Positions 7,626 to 15,455 of a stretch of DNA of 64,000 nucleotides are shown in pieces. Source of the stretch: Streptomyces sp. SID12501 (lineage in GTDB: Bacteria > Actinomycetota > Actinomycetes > Streptomycetales > Streptomycetaceae); contig NZ_JAAGLU010000042.1 of NCBI RefSeq assembly GCF_010550245.1, positions 32,913 to 96,912 on the forward strand. The letters are read 5' to 3'. The notes under the pieces were generated by a model. That model ran no database searches. It saw nothing but the letters and a program-made list of their open reading frames with translations, and had not been told where the DNA came from. Both the position numbers and the translations under genes were made by a program. Numbering within the stretch: position 1 is the first letter of the stretch; the number at the start of each line of letters is the position of its first letter.

Positions 7626-7700
7626 GCACCGCACCCGTCGTACGGACCCCTACTCGGCCCATACGGGTGCGGTGCAGGCATGCACTCTGCCCCGAGTAGG
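7626..7700. other. Interlocked inverted repeats with pseudoknot topology
   Basis: GCACCGCACCCGT (7626-7638) pairs perfectly with ACGGGTGCGGTGC (7663-7675), and CCTACTCGG (7649-7657) with CCGAGTAGG (7692-7700). The order A-B-A'-B' places the second arm inside the first loop, so both stems together make an H-type pseudoknot in RNA or competing cruciforms in DNA. Confidence 0.6.
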
Positions 7701-8059
7701 TGCGGGTGGTCTCCGTGCTGAAACCGGGCGGTAGAGACGGTTCGAATCCATTCGGCCCGCGTATGGCACTGCCCCGATACGGGCTTTTCATGGCTCGCGC
7801 CGAGGCAGGTGATGTAGCGGCTAGGCAGTGTACTTTTGCCACATTTTGACAGCTGTCTTCGGATTGCATGCAGAATTCGATTTGTGTGTCACCAGGCAGC
7901 GATACTGCTTGCCCAAGTAGGCGGCACGGTCATTCACTGAGTATTGCCGGTTGACTTTCCATTCCGAAAATCCTGCTGACATGTGATGACGCCCTTTCGC
8001 CGGACCGACTCGCTGCCGACCCGCGTGAATCTTCCCACGGCCGACTTTCCCACCCCATC

Positions 8060-8073
8060 GGGGGTGATCCCCC
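8060..8073 (+). promoter_or_regulatory. GC hairpin directly before the second HNH start
   Basis: GGGGG (8060-8064) and CCCCC (8069-8073) enclose TGAT and end one base before ATG 8075. They cover the only possible ribosome site, so translation of the gene may be weak. Confidence 0.35.
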
Positions 8074-8074
8074 C

Positions 8075-8839
8075 ATGCCGCGTAAGCCCCCGTCCCCCTT
8101 GCTCTGTCCCCGGCGATACGGGGTCAAGTGGGAACGCATCCGGCGCCGCTACCTGTACGCGCATCCGTGGTGCGTGCTGTGCAGCAAGACAGCGACCGTT
8201 GCCGACCACTTCCCCGAGTCACGGCGTGCGCTGGTCGCTCGGGGTGCCACCGATCCGGATGCATTCTCTTGTCTCCGTCCGCTGTGCACGACGTGCCACA
8301 ACCGGGATTCCGCGAAGCACCGGCCCGGCGGATGGACTGCCGAACGGGTCAAGCCGCGGCGGGGCTCGCGCACAGTCCTGGTGTCAGCTCTCGTCAGCTT
8401 CGCTGCTGCGCTCCCGTACGTACGTTCCTCGCTGCGGCACGGTGTAGACGTAGCCCTGATCCCGCAGATGCCGCACCGCTCGCCGCGCGGTGTCCCGGGC
8501 CACGCCCCACCGCTGGATGAGGGCGGACTCCGAGGGAACCGGGCGGTCCACTGCCGGCGCGCCCGACTCGATGTCCCGGACGACCTCCGCCGCAATCTGT
8601 TGGTACGGCGGAATCGGGGAGTCGTACCGGACCGCACAGCCCGCCCCTGCCCCCGTCATCCAGCATGCCCCGCAGCTACACCCGTGGGACAGGCCGTGGA
8701 CCGGCATCAGCTCCGCCGAAGCCCGCGAGATCTTCAAGGCGGAAGAGATCTTGCCGCTCACCCCCGAACAGCGAGAACGCCGCTGGGCCATCGCGTTCAC
8801 AGAATGCGGAGTGGACTACTCGTACCGCTACCCCGGTGA
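8075..8839 (+). CDS. Second HNH endonuclease, 3' part probably disrupted
   Basis: The first 95 or so residues form a phage-type HNH nuclease: RYGVKWERIRRRYLYAHPWC, then CVLC, VADHFPESR, a variable loop, LRPLCTTCHNRDSAKHRPGG. Proteins of this family usually end soon after the GGW element. Here the frame runs on to 8839, with the extra 155 residues lying opposite the gntR gene and without protein-like composition. The natural end was therefore probably lost by a deletion or frameshift near 8360-8380. A GC hairpin masks the ribosome site. Support is good for 8075-8360 only. Confidence 0.6.
   Translation: MPRKPPSPLLCPRRYGVKWERIRRRYLYAHPWCVLCSKTATVADHFPESRRALVARGATDPDAFSCLRPLCTTCHNRDSAKHRPGGWTAERVKPRRGSRTVLVSALVSFAAALPYVRSSLRHGVDVALIPQMPHRSPRGVPGHAPPLDEGGLRGNRAVHCRRARLDVPDDLRRNLLVRRNRGVVPDRTARPCPRHPACPAATPVGQAVDRHQLRRSPRDLQGGRDLAAHPRTARTPLGHRVHRMRSGLLVPLPR
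8384..8659 (-). CDS. Small GntR-type DNA-binding regulator (wHTH only)
   Basis: 91 residues from ATG 8659, consisting only of the GntR winged helix: PPYQQIAAEVVRDIESG, PVPSESALIQRWGVARDTARRAVRHL, then the wing GYVYTVPQRGTYV. No effector domain follows. Such minimal GntR proteins are typical of Streptomyces integrative elements (KorSA-like) and phages, where they repress transfer or replication genes. In-frame starts further upstream exist but encode an unconvincing Cys/Ser-rich extension. It is antisense to the 3' part of the second HNH frame. Confidence 0.75.
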   Translation of the reverse strand: MTGAGAGCAVRYDSPIPPYQQIAAEVVRDIESGAPAVDRPVPSESALIQRWGVARDTARRAVRHLRDQGYVYTVPQRGTYVRERSSEADES

Positions 8840-8930
8840 CCACTTCGCGGAACTGGGGCGACGGCATGAGCCCCGAAGAACTGTTCCCGGAAGTCCCGCC
8901 CGTTCTGGTCCTCGTCTGCTGCTACTGAAC
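8658..8930 (+). pseudogene. Gene fragment of unknown function
   Basis: One frame reads WTGISSAEAREIFKAEEILP and continues in a protein-like way up to YRYPGDHFAELG (about 8830-8860), but has no plausible start codon close by. A neighbouring frame supplies a plausible end, MSPEELFPEVPPVLVLVCCY, stopping at 8928. This looks like a small gene with a lost start and a frameshift near 8865. Product unknown. Confidence 0.3.
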
Positions 8931-9000
8931 AGACGAGGAAGAGCCCTCGTTCGGCCAGCCGTCGGGCGGGGCCCCTTCGGCCCTCTCACAGAACTACCAG

Positions 9001-9798
9001 TTACGAGTGTCCGGTGGACGGGCTGGATGTGCCTGCGTCGAGCGCATTCGTGATGGCCTTCACGCCGCCGTGTGCCGAGTAGCCGCCGTCCACGGTGATC
9101 TCCGCGCCGTTGACATATGACGCCTCGTCCGAGAGCAGGTAGACGACCAGCGGTGCCACCTCGTCGGTGGTGCCGGGGCGGCCCTGGGGTGTCATCGCGA
9201 GGTGCGCGCGTACGAACACCGGGTTCGCGGTCGCCATCAGCGGGGTCTCGATGTATCCGGGGTGGATCACGTTCGTACGGATGCCGCGGGGAGCCAACTC
9301 CAGTGCGGCCACCCGGGACAGGCCCCGCAGCGCCCACTTGCTCGCCGTGTACGCGACCGCGTGATGGGCCGTCAGACCGGCCACCGAGCCGACGTTCACG
9401 ATCGACGAACCGGCCGGCATCAGCGGAGCCAGCGCCTGGATGCCGAGCAGCGCGCCCGTCGTGTTCACCGCGAACGCCCGGTTCCAGTCGGCGAGTTCGA
9501 CCTCACCGAGCCGTGCCCGTACGGCGATGCCCGCGTTGTTCACGAGCCCGTGCACGACGTCCAGAGAGGCCGCGAGGGTCGCCCAGCCGCCCTCCGACGA
9601 CACGTCGAGGTGGCGGTAGGTGACGTCGAGGCTGTCGGCGCGCAGGGCGGCGGCGAGCTTCTCGCCGGGCTCGTCGAGGACATCGGTCGCGATCACCGAC
9701 GCGCCCTCCCGGGCCGCCGCCGTCACCTCGGCGGCGCCCTGGCCCTGTGCGGCTCCGGTGACGACGACGGTACGGCCGGACAGACGCGTACGGCTCAC
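9001..9798 (-). CDS. SDR-family NAD(P)-dependent oxidoreductase
   Basis: 265 residues with TGAAQGQG (nucleotide binding, about 15-22), LDVSSEGG, NNAGIAV, a catalytic Ser in GSVAG and the complete YTASK motif. Asp at the end of beta-2 (IATDVLD) suggests NAD rather than NADP. The GTG start at 9798 has GGAGG 5 bases upstream. It lies 36 bases downstream of the LysR gene on the same strand, so both are probably cotranscribed; this alcohol or ketone oxidoreductase belongs to the catabolic island. Confidence 0.93.
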   Translation of the reverse strand: MSRTRLSGRTVVVTGAAQGQGAAEVTAAAREGASVIATDVLDEPGEKLAAALRADSLDVTYRHLDVSSEGGWATLAASLDVVHGLVNNAGIAVRARLGEVELADWNRAFAVNTTGALLGIQALAPLMPAGSSIVNVGSVAGLTAHHAVAYTASKWALRGLSRVAALELAPRGIRTNVIHPGYIETPLMATANPVFVRAHLAMTPQGRPGTTDEVAPLVVYLLSDEASYVNGAEITVDGGYSAHGGVKAITNALDAGTSSPSTGHS

Positions 9799-9834
9799 GG
9801 TTCCTCCAAGGGGGATCGGGATTCCCCTCCCACG

Positions 9835-10836
9835 CTAGGAAGCGGGGGCAAGCTCCGGAAACGCGCGTTCCTCATGGCTGGCATCCGTGTCCACGATCCC
9901 CGAGTCGGTCACCGATGCCGGTTCCTCCGGCTCGTCCAGGGAGATACCCACCCTGCGCATGGTCTCGCGCAGCCAGCGGTGCGCCGGGTCGGAGTGCCGG
10001 TTGTGGTGCCAGTACATGGCCTCGACCAGCGGTACGTCCGGGAACGGCGTCGGTACGGCGACACAGCGGGCGAAGCCCTCGTAGCGCCGGGCGAGCCGTT
10101 CGGGCACCAGGGCGACCAGGTCGGTGCCGCCCACCAGGAACGGCAGCACACTGAACCCCGGCGCGCTGACCTGCACCTTCGGTGCGATGCCGAGGGTCTC
10201 CAGCTGGCGGTCCGCGGGCGTCTGGCTCTTACCGAACGCCGAGGCGGCATGCGGCATCTCGGCCAGGTCGCGGAGCGTGATCCGGCCGTCGACGAGGCGC
10301 GGGTTGTCGGGGTCGACGATGCACACGAACCGGTCGTGCATCACGGCCTCGCTGATCCCCGGCAGCCGGTAGCCGAGCGGCACCACCATCAGGTCGTGGC
10401 AGCGCAGATGGGTCTCGTTCTCCGGCTGGCCGTGCACCAAGGGGTGGAAGTCGATGCGTACGCCGGGCGCCTCGTCCGCGATGGCCCGCAGCAGCGGTTC
10501 CACGAACACCGTCATCACGTAGTCCGACATCACCACCGAGAAACGCTGCCGACTGCGCTCCGGGTCGAAGCGCCGGGTCAGCGACAGAGCCTCCTCGGCC
10601 TTGTACAGGGAGGCCTGTACGACGGGCAGCAGCCGCTCGGCCAGCGGGGTCAGCTCGTACTCGCGGCCCACCCGCACCAGCAGCTCGTCGTTGAAGTGCC
10701 GGCGCAGCCGGGCGAGCGAACCACTCATCGCGGACTGACTGGTGGAGAGGCGGACACCGGCGTGCGTGACGTTCTTCTCCTCCAGCAGGGCCTCCAGCGC
10801 CACCAGAAGATTGAGATCGATCGCTCCCAGACCCAC
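9835..10836 (-). CDS. LysR-family transcriptional regulator (NodD-like)
   Basis: 333 residues. The N-terminal helix-turn-helix (DLNLLVALEALLEEKNVTHAG, then SQSAMSGSLARLRRHFNDEL) is of the NodD/LinR branch, whose members often sense aromatic ligands. It is followed by a PBP-2-type effector domain. The start is GTG 10836 because AAGGAG lies 6 bases before it; upstream in-frame codons give a Cys/Arg-rich, implausible leader. It likely controls the catabolic island to its right, with the divergent promoter at 16928-17152 as a probable target. This is inference from position. Confidence 0.93.
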   Translation of the reverse strand: MGLGAIDLNLLVALEALLEEKNVTHAGVRLSTSQSAMSGSLARLRRHFNDELLVRVGREYELTPLAERLLPVVQASLYKAEEALSLTRRFDPERSRQRFSVVMSDYVMTVFVEPLLRAIADEAPGVRIDFHPLVHGQPENETHLRCHDLMVVPLGYRLPGISEAVMHDRFVCIVDPDNPRLVDGRITLRDLAEMPHAASAFGKSQTPADRQLETLGIAPKVQVSAPGFSVLPFLVGGTDLVALVPERLARRYEGFARCVAVPTPFPDVPLVEAMYWHHNRHSDPAHRWLRETMRRVGISLDEPEEPASVTDSGIVDTDASHEERAFPELAPAS

Positions 10837-11059
10837 GGATGTCTCCTTCCGTCCCGCCTGGCGGCAGGCGCCGGCCACATCGTCGTACGGCCGTGAAACC
10901 GGAGCGTAACGACGGGAGGCGGGCGTGAGGAAGGTTCGTGCGCGCATTCTCAGGAAGACGGATGCGAGGCATCGCCCTGGGGAATACGCGCAGGTCGGCA
11001 AGCATGTGCCCTCACATGACCCGCACATGCCGGACCCGGCGGCAGCACAGGATCGCGTG

Positions 11060-12016
11060 CTACGGCCGTGGTGTGCGGCCCCGCTTGCGGGCGCGCGGAA
11101 GATACGCGTCGCCGCGTCCGGTGACGATGCGGTTGGAGAGGCTGCCGAGGCGTTCGACGGTGAGTGTCACCTCGTCGCCGGGGACGAGGGGCGGGGGCGT
11201 GCGCTCTCCGACGCGGCCCCAGAACTCCGCGAGCGCGCCCCAGCCGCAGGTGCCCGAGCCGAGGATGTCACCGGGGCGCACCCAGGTGTCACGGGCGGCG
11301 TAGGCGACCATCTCCTCGAAGGTCCAGGACACGTTGGCGAGTGTGTCCCGGCCGATCAGCTCGCCGTTCAGGGTGGCGGTCATGTCCAGATCGAGGAAAC
11401 CGTCCGCGTCCCTGCGGTCCTCCACCTCGTCGGCGGTGACGAGATACGGGCCGAGCGTGTTGGCGAAGTCCTTGCCCTTGGAGAAGCCGAGGCCCAGGTT
11501 CTTCTCCGGTTTCTGCAGGTCACGGGCCGACCAGTCGTTGAAGACGAGGTAGCCGACGATGTGCTCGCGGGCCTGCTCGGGCGTGAGGTCGCGCCCCGCC
11601 CGCCCGATGACCGCGCCCACCTCCAGCTCGAAGTCGAGCACCGAGCAGCCTGCCGGTACCGGCACCTCGTCGTGGGCCCCGTACGCCGCGTGCGGGTTGG
11701 TGAAGTAGAAGTTGGGCGCCCGGTACCACTCCTCGGGAACGTGCTCCAGCCCGTCGAGCGACTTGGACACGCCCTCGATGTGCGCCTCGAAGCCGACGAA
11801 GTCCCGGATGGACGGCGGCTTGAGCGGCGGCAGCAGGCGCACCTGATCCACCGTCAACTCGCTCGGTCGGCCCAGTGCTTCGGCCCCGGCCGCGTGCAGC
11901 GTCTCCGTCTCGACGAGGGAGAGGACGGTCACCCCGGCCGACAGTGGGTGGAGAGTCCGGCCCTGGACGACTCCTGCGCGTTCCGCGCCCTGGTACTCGT
12001 ATGTCGCGAACCGCAT
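11060..12016 (-). CDS. Fumarylacetoacetate hydrolase (FAH) family protein
   Basis: 318 residues. The FAH core has its acidic metal ligands in LDFELEVGAVIG, the FNDWSARDLQ segment and the lysine region GKDFANTLGP, followed by WTFEEMVAYAARD and GTCGWG. Members hydrolyse or decarboxylate acyl-ketones made by aromatic ring cleavage, using Mg or Mn. ATG 12016 lies three bases after the stop of the FAD oxidase gene. It is the last gene of the six-gene minus-strand catabolic operon. A second FAH protein is coded at 17153. Confidence 0.93.
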   Translation of the reverse strand: MRFATYEYQGAERAGVVQGRTLHPLSAGVTVLSLVETETLHAAGAEALGRPSELTVDQVRLLPPLKPPSIRDFVGFEAHIEGVSKSLDGLEHVPEEWYRAPNFYFTNPHAAYGAHDEVPVPAGCSVLDFELEVGAVIGRAGRDLTPEQAREHIVGYLVFNDWSARDLQKPEKNLGLGFSKGKDFANTLGPYLVTADEVEDRRDADGFLDLDMTATLNGELIGRDTLANVSWTFEEMVAYAARDTWVRPGDILGSGTCGWGALAEFWGRVGERTPPPLVPGDEVTLTVERLGSLSNRIVTGRGDAYLPRARKRGRTPRP

Positions 12017-12019
12017 GTC

Positions 12020-13426
12020 TCACTGCTCCCAGTGGTTGGTGTTGGTGACGGCCCCGGTACTCAGATATCCCGCGAAGAGGCCCTTCGGGTCGCGTGTGGC
12101 CCGGATCTCGCGCAGCCTCCGCCACTGCACGTCGCCCATGAACCTCACCTGCCGGACGGTGAAGTCGGAGTCCCCGAGGTACTGGCCGGCGGTCACCGGC
12201 CGCATGTCCGCCATCGCGTCGTCGAGCCAGGTGCGCAACTCCCTGTCCCGCTCGGGCTCGTTGTGGACGACGTACGTGGCGCAGTAGATCTCCGACTGCA
12301 ACGAGAAGGCCATGTCGGGGAGTTCACGCAACGGGGCCATCGAGAACCAGATGGTGAACGTCTGCGGGGTGGGCTGATCGGTGAACGCCTTCCGGATGGC
12401 CGGCACGACGTCCTCGGCGGATCCGGTCAGCCAGGCGTTGTCGACGAGATAGCGATGTCCTTCCGGGTTCGCCGTCCGCTGGTTGTGGAGTTGCTCGGCG
12501 AGTGTGGTCGGCTGTGCCTCGACGCGGAAGACGGCCCGGTCGGCGTACGGATTCGCGTGCAGCGGCGCCAGCGCATCGGCGGCCTGCTCGGCGGTGTCGG
12601 TCATCGACACGCCCGTGACCAGCAGCATCGGCTCGTCATGGCCGGGCGGGGTCTGGGTGAGGGCGACGATCTCGACCAGCTCCGACACCGTGTGGTGCAT
12701 CCCGTGCAGCCAGGTCATGACCTCGTCGAAGAGGGCGAGGGGGTACGCGTGGACCGTGTGTGCCAGATGCCCGGGCAGGGGGCGGGTGCGGAGGTGGAAG
12801 CGGGTGACGACGCCGAAGAAACCCGGGCCGGCACCCCGCGCCGCCCAGAACAGGTCGGAGTTCGTCGTCTCGTCCGCGCGGACCAGCTCGCCCTCGGCGG
12901 TGACGACATCGATCGCCACGAGGTTCTCCACCGCCCAGCCCCAGCCGCGCGCGTTCCAGCCCTGGCCGCCCTGGAGGAGGAAGCCCCCGATACCGACCGA
13001 AGGGCAGTGCCCGCCGTTGAAGAAGCGGCCGAACTCGCCGAGGAACGGGTTGAGTTCGTCGCCGCCCTTGACGCTCGGGGTGGCTGTCACGATCCCGGTC
13101 GTGTCGTCGTACGTCATCTCGCGCAGGTCGCCGAGGTCGATCAGCAGCGTGTCCGTACGCACCGACCAGGCGGCCCAGCTGTGCCCGCCGGAGCGGACGG
13201 CGACCTGCCAGCCCCGTTCCAGGGCGAGCTGCACGCCCTCGACGACGTCCTGCTCGGTAGCAGCCCGCAACACGGCGGCCGGTGAACGGTCCGACGGGCG
13301 GCGGGCGTTGAAGACCCGGCCGAAGCGGGCCTCGTCGAAGTCCTCGTCACCGGGGAGGTGGAGGGTGCCGGAGAAGCGGTTGCTCCGCGGGGGTTCGGGG
13401 GTCGTCCCCCGATTGATGACAGTCAT
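12020..13426 (-). CDS. Berberine-bridge-type FAD oxidase
   Basis: 468 residues. An FAD-binding PCMH domain is followed by a C-terminal BBE segment ending near DPKGLFAGYLS. His in RSGGHSWAAW and Cys in GGHCPSVGIGG are the two positions that carry covalent FAD in this family, so bicovalent flavinylation is likely. Such oxidases take hydride from alcohols, phenols or alkaloids and pass electrons to oxygen. No export signal is seen. ATG 13426 follows GGGAG. It sits inside the catabolic operon between FAH and cyclase genes. Confidence 0.92.
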   Translation of the reverse strand: MTVINRGTTPEPPRSNRFSGTLHLPGDEDFDEARFGRVFNARRPSDRSPAAVLRAATEQDVVEGVQLALERGWQVAVRSGGHSWAAWSVRTDTLLIDLGDLREMTYDDTTGIVTATPSVKGGDELNPFLGEFGRFFNGGHCPSVGIGGFLLQGGQGWNARGWGWAVENLVAIDVVTAEGELVRADETTNSDLFWAARGAGPGFFGVVTRFHLRTRPLPGHLAHTVHAYPLALFDEVMTWLHGMHHTVSELVEIVALTQTPPGHDEPMLLVTGVSMTDTAEQAADALAPLHANPYADRAVFRVEAQPTTLAEQLHNQRTANPEGHRYLVDNAWLTGSAEDVVPAIRKAFTDQPTPQTFTIWFSMAPLRELPDMAFSLQSEIYCATYVVHNEPERDRELRTWLDDAMADMRPVTAGQYLGDSDFTVRQVRFMGDVQWRRLREIRATRDPKGLFAGYLSTGAVTNTNHWEQ

Positions 13427-13437
13427 CGACTCCCTGC

Positions 13438-14454
13438 TCACTTGATCGCGATCGGGTTGACGGGGGCGCCCACCGCGCCGGTGACCGGCAGGGGCGCCGC
13501 GACGAGCAGGAACTCGTGGACACCGTCGGCCGCACAGTCCTCCGACAGCTCCTCCAGGTCCCACATCTCGCCCAACGGCAGCCCCATGTTGGGGATCGCT
13601 ATCTGGTGCAGCGGGGACATGGCCCGCTCGGCGAACTCGTACGGCCGCACCTCAAGCCCCCAGGTGTCGGAGGCGATCGCCGCGATCTCCGTGCGGTGCA
13701 GCCAGCCGAGGGTGGTGAAGGAGAGGCCGGGGGCGTCGCCGGCCGCGTAGCCTCCCCAGTCGCCGAGCCGTCGTACGCGGCCGAGTTGGCCCGTGCGGAC
13801 GAGGACGAGGTCGCCGCGGCGGACCGTCGAGGTGGCACCCTGGGCCTCGATCGTCGCGCGCAGGTGTTCCTCCAGGATGGGGAAACCGTCGGGGAGTTCG
13901 CCGTGGTCGTCGCCGATCGCGCGGCCGACGTCGAGGAGGACACCGCGTCCGGTGAAGGCGTCCTTCATGTGCTCGATACCCGTGACGGAGTCGCCGTCAC
14001 CACTGACGATCGTGCACGAACGGCCATTCCACGCCTGCTTGTTGTCGAAGATGTGGCCGAGCCCGTCCCACTGCGTGGACGCCTGGAGCGGCATCACGAC
14101 ATGGTCGTCGGCGCCGCCGAACCCGTGCGGAAAGCCCTGAGTACCCGCTGCCGCGTCCGAACCTGTGTCCTTCATGTAGTGGACGGGGTTGATCCGGCCC
14201 CGGAAACCGCGCTGCGGGCCCCGCTCGTTGAACTCCTGCGCGAGCGAGAAGGGCCGCCCGCGACGCACCAGACCCACCGCGTGCGCACGCATCGCGTCGT
14301 CGATGTGGTTGAGGGTGCCCAGCACGTCGTCCGGCCCCCAGCGGCCCCAGTTGCGGTACGCGGAACGGGCCTTGGCGAGTTCCTCCTCGACGGGACCGAG
14401 AGCGTGACCGGGACCGGGACTGGTAGTGGGGCCGGGATTCGTGCCCATGTTCAT
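13438..14454 (-). CDS. Cyclase-family (kynurenine-formamidase-like) metal hydrolase
   Basis: 338 residues of the large actinobacterial branch. The metal motif reads STQWDGLGHIF, and a second half carries RGDLVLVRTG and the late motif EVRPYEFAERAMSPLHQIAI. Relatives hydrolyse amide, lactone or ester bonds in aromatic breakdown products. ATG 14454 overlaps the stop of the amidohydrolase gene by 4 bases (ATGA), indicating coupled translation. A second ATG lies two codons later. Confidence 0.9.
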   Translation of the reverse strand: MNMGTNPGPTTSPGPGHALGPVEEELAKARSAYRNWGRWGPDDVLGTLNHIDDAMRAHAVGLVRRGRPFSLAQEFNERGPQRGFRGRINPVHYMKDTGSDAAAGTQGFPHGFGGADDHVVMPLQASTQWDGLGHIFDNKQAWNGRSCTIVSGDGDSVTGIEHMKDAFTGRGVLLDVGRAIGDDHGELPDGFPILEEHLRATIEAQGATSTVRRGDLVLVRTGQLGRVRRLGDWGGYAAGDAPGLSFTTLGWLHRTEIAAIASDTWGLEVRPYEFAERAMSPLHQIAIPNMGLPLGEMWDLEELSEDCAADGVHEFLLVAAPLPVTGAVGAPVNPIAIK

Positions 14455-15455
14455 CGGACGCGTCCTTTCAGCAGCAGGTCGTAGGCGTTGCCCCCGGCGA
14501 CGGCGGACCGGTCGGCGCCGATCAGCCCGGCGGCGTGCAACCGGGCCACGGGGTCGTCCACGCCCATGTCGAAGGGGTAGTCGGTGCCGAGGACGACCCG
14601 GTCCGCGCCCACCTCCTCGACCAGGTGGCGCAGCGCGCGCGGGGTGTAGACGAGCGAGTCGAACCACATGCGCCGCAGATACGAGCTCGGTGGTTCGAGA
14701 CAGCCGCGCGCGTCCTCGCGGACCCGCCAGGCGTGGTCGGAACGCCCGATGTACGTCGGCAGATAGCCCCCGCCGTGCGCGGCCACCAGCTTCAGACGGG
14801 GGAAACGGTCGAGGACACCGGTGAAGATGAGATGCGAGAGCGCGACCGTCGTCTCCACGGGCTGACCGACCGTGTTGCCCAGGTAGTGGGTGGCCAGCCG
14901 GGCGCCGAGCGAGCAGCCCCACGGATGCACGAACACCACCGCGCCGAGCTCCTCCGCCCGCTGCCACACCACGTCGTGCGCGGGATCGGCCAACTCCCGT
15001 CCCTCGACGGTCGTGGACACGCTGATCCCGTACAGACCGTGATCGGCGACCGCCTCGCCCAGCAGGGCGACGGCGAGGTCCGGGTGCTGGAGCGGCACCG
15101 TGCCGAGCCCGAACAGCCGCTCCGGCGCGGCGGCACAGTGCACGGCCACCGCCTCGTTGACGGTACGGGTGAGCCGGGCGGCGAGTTCGATGTCGGCCCA
15201 GTAGTGGTGCATCGGCATCGGACCGACCACCTGGACGTCCACACCCATCGCGTCCAGATCGGCGCGTCGAGCCTGGACGTCCGTCAACTGGGTTGTCAGG
15301 CGCTGGAGTTGAGTCCGATTGACCGCGAGAGAGGCGGGGGAGTGGGCGCGCTGCTCGGCGGCCAGCTCGGCGGCGAGTCCGGGCGTGTCCGCGCACAGGG
15401 CGTCGGCTGCCGGTACCGCGAGATGGCCGTGGAAGTCGACGACGGGGCCGCTCAT
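14451..15455 (-). CDS. ACMSD-like amidohydrolase (decarboxylase/hydrolase)
   Basis: 334 residues of the amidohydrolase-2 fold. The N-terminal metal pair is HGH in VDFHGHLAV, with further ligands His in VFVHPWG and in AAHGGGYLP, and Asp in LGTDYPFD. The closest known chemistry is non-oxidative decarboxylation of aromatic or muconate acids (ACMSD, gamma-resorcylate decarboxylase). It overlaps its neighbours by 4 bases on both sides, so it is tightly coupled to the monooxygenase upstream and the cyclase downstream. Confidence 0.92.
   Translation of the reverse strand: MSGPVVDFHGHLAVPAADALCADTPGLAAELAAEQRAHSPASLAVNRTQLQRLTTQLTDVQARRADLDAMGVDVQVVGPMPMHHYWADIELAARLTRTVNEAVAVHCAAAPERLFGLGTVPLQHPDLAVALLGEAVADHGLYGISVSTTVEGRELADPAHDVVWQRAEELGAVVFVHPWGCSLGARLATHYLGNTVGQPVETTVALSHLIFTGVLDRFPRLKLVAAHGGGYLPTYIGRSDHAWRVREDARGCLEPPSSYLRRMWFDSLVYTPRALRHLVEEVGADRVVLGTDYPFDMGVDDPVARLHAAGLIGADRSAVAGGNAYDLLLKGRVR

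Larger units (their letters stand above)
7547..8074. other. Gene-poor region with origin-like repeats
   Basis: No supported gene over about 530 bases. It holds an imperfect direct repeat pair (7585-7600 and 7604-7618), a perfect DnaA-box match, two interlocked inverted repeats (7626-7700), a tRNA T-loop consensus GGTTCGAATCC at 7739-7749 and a stretch of lower GC at about 7830-7990. The contents suggest a decayed replication or attachment region of an integrated element. Confidence 0.4.

Noticed and set aside
7702..7760. tRNA from the T-loop consensus GGTTCGAATCC
   Set aside because: The T stem has a mismatch, the span is only about 59 bases, and no anticodon arm exists.
10925..13285. 786-codon plus-strand frame opposite LysR leader, FAH and FAD oxidase genes
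   Set aside because: An antisense frame kept open by high GC. The minus-strand genes show full family motifs.
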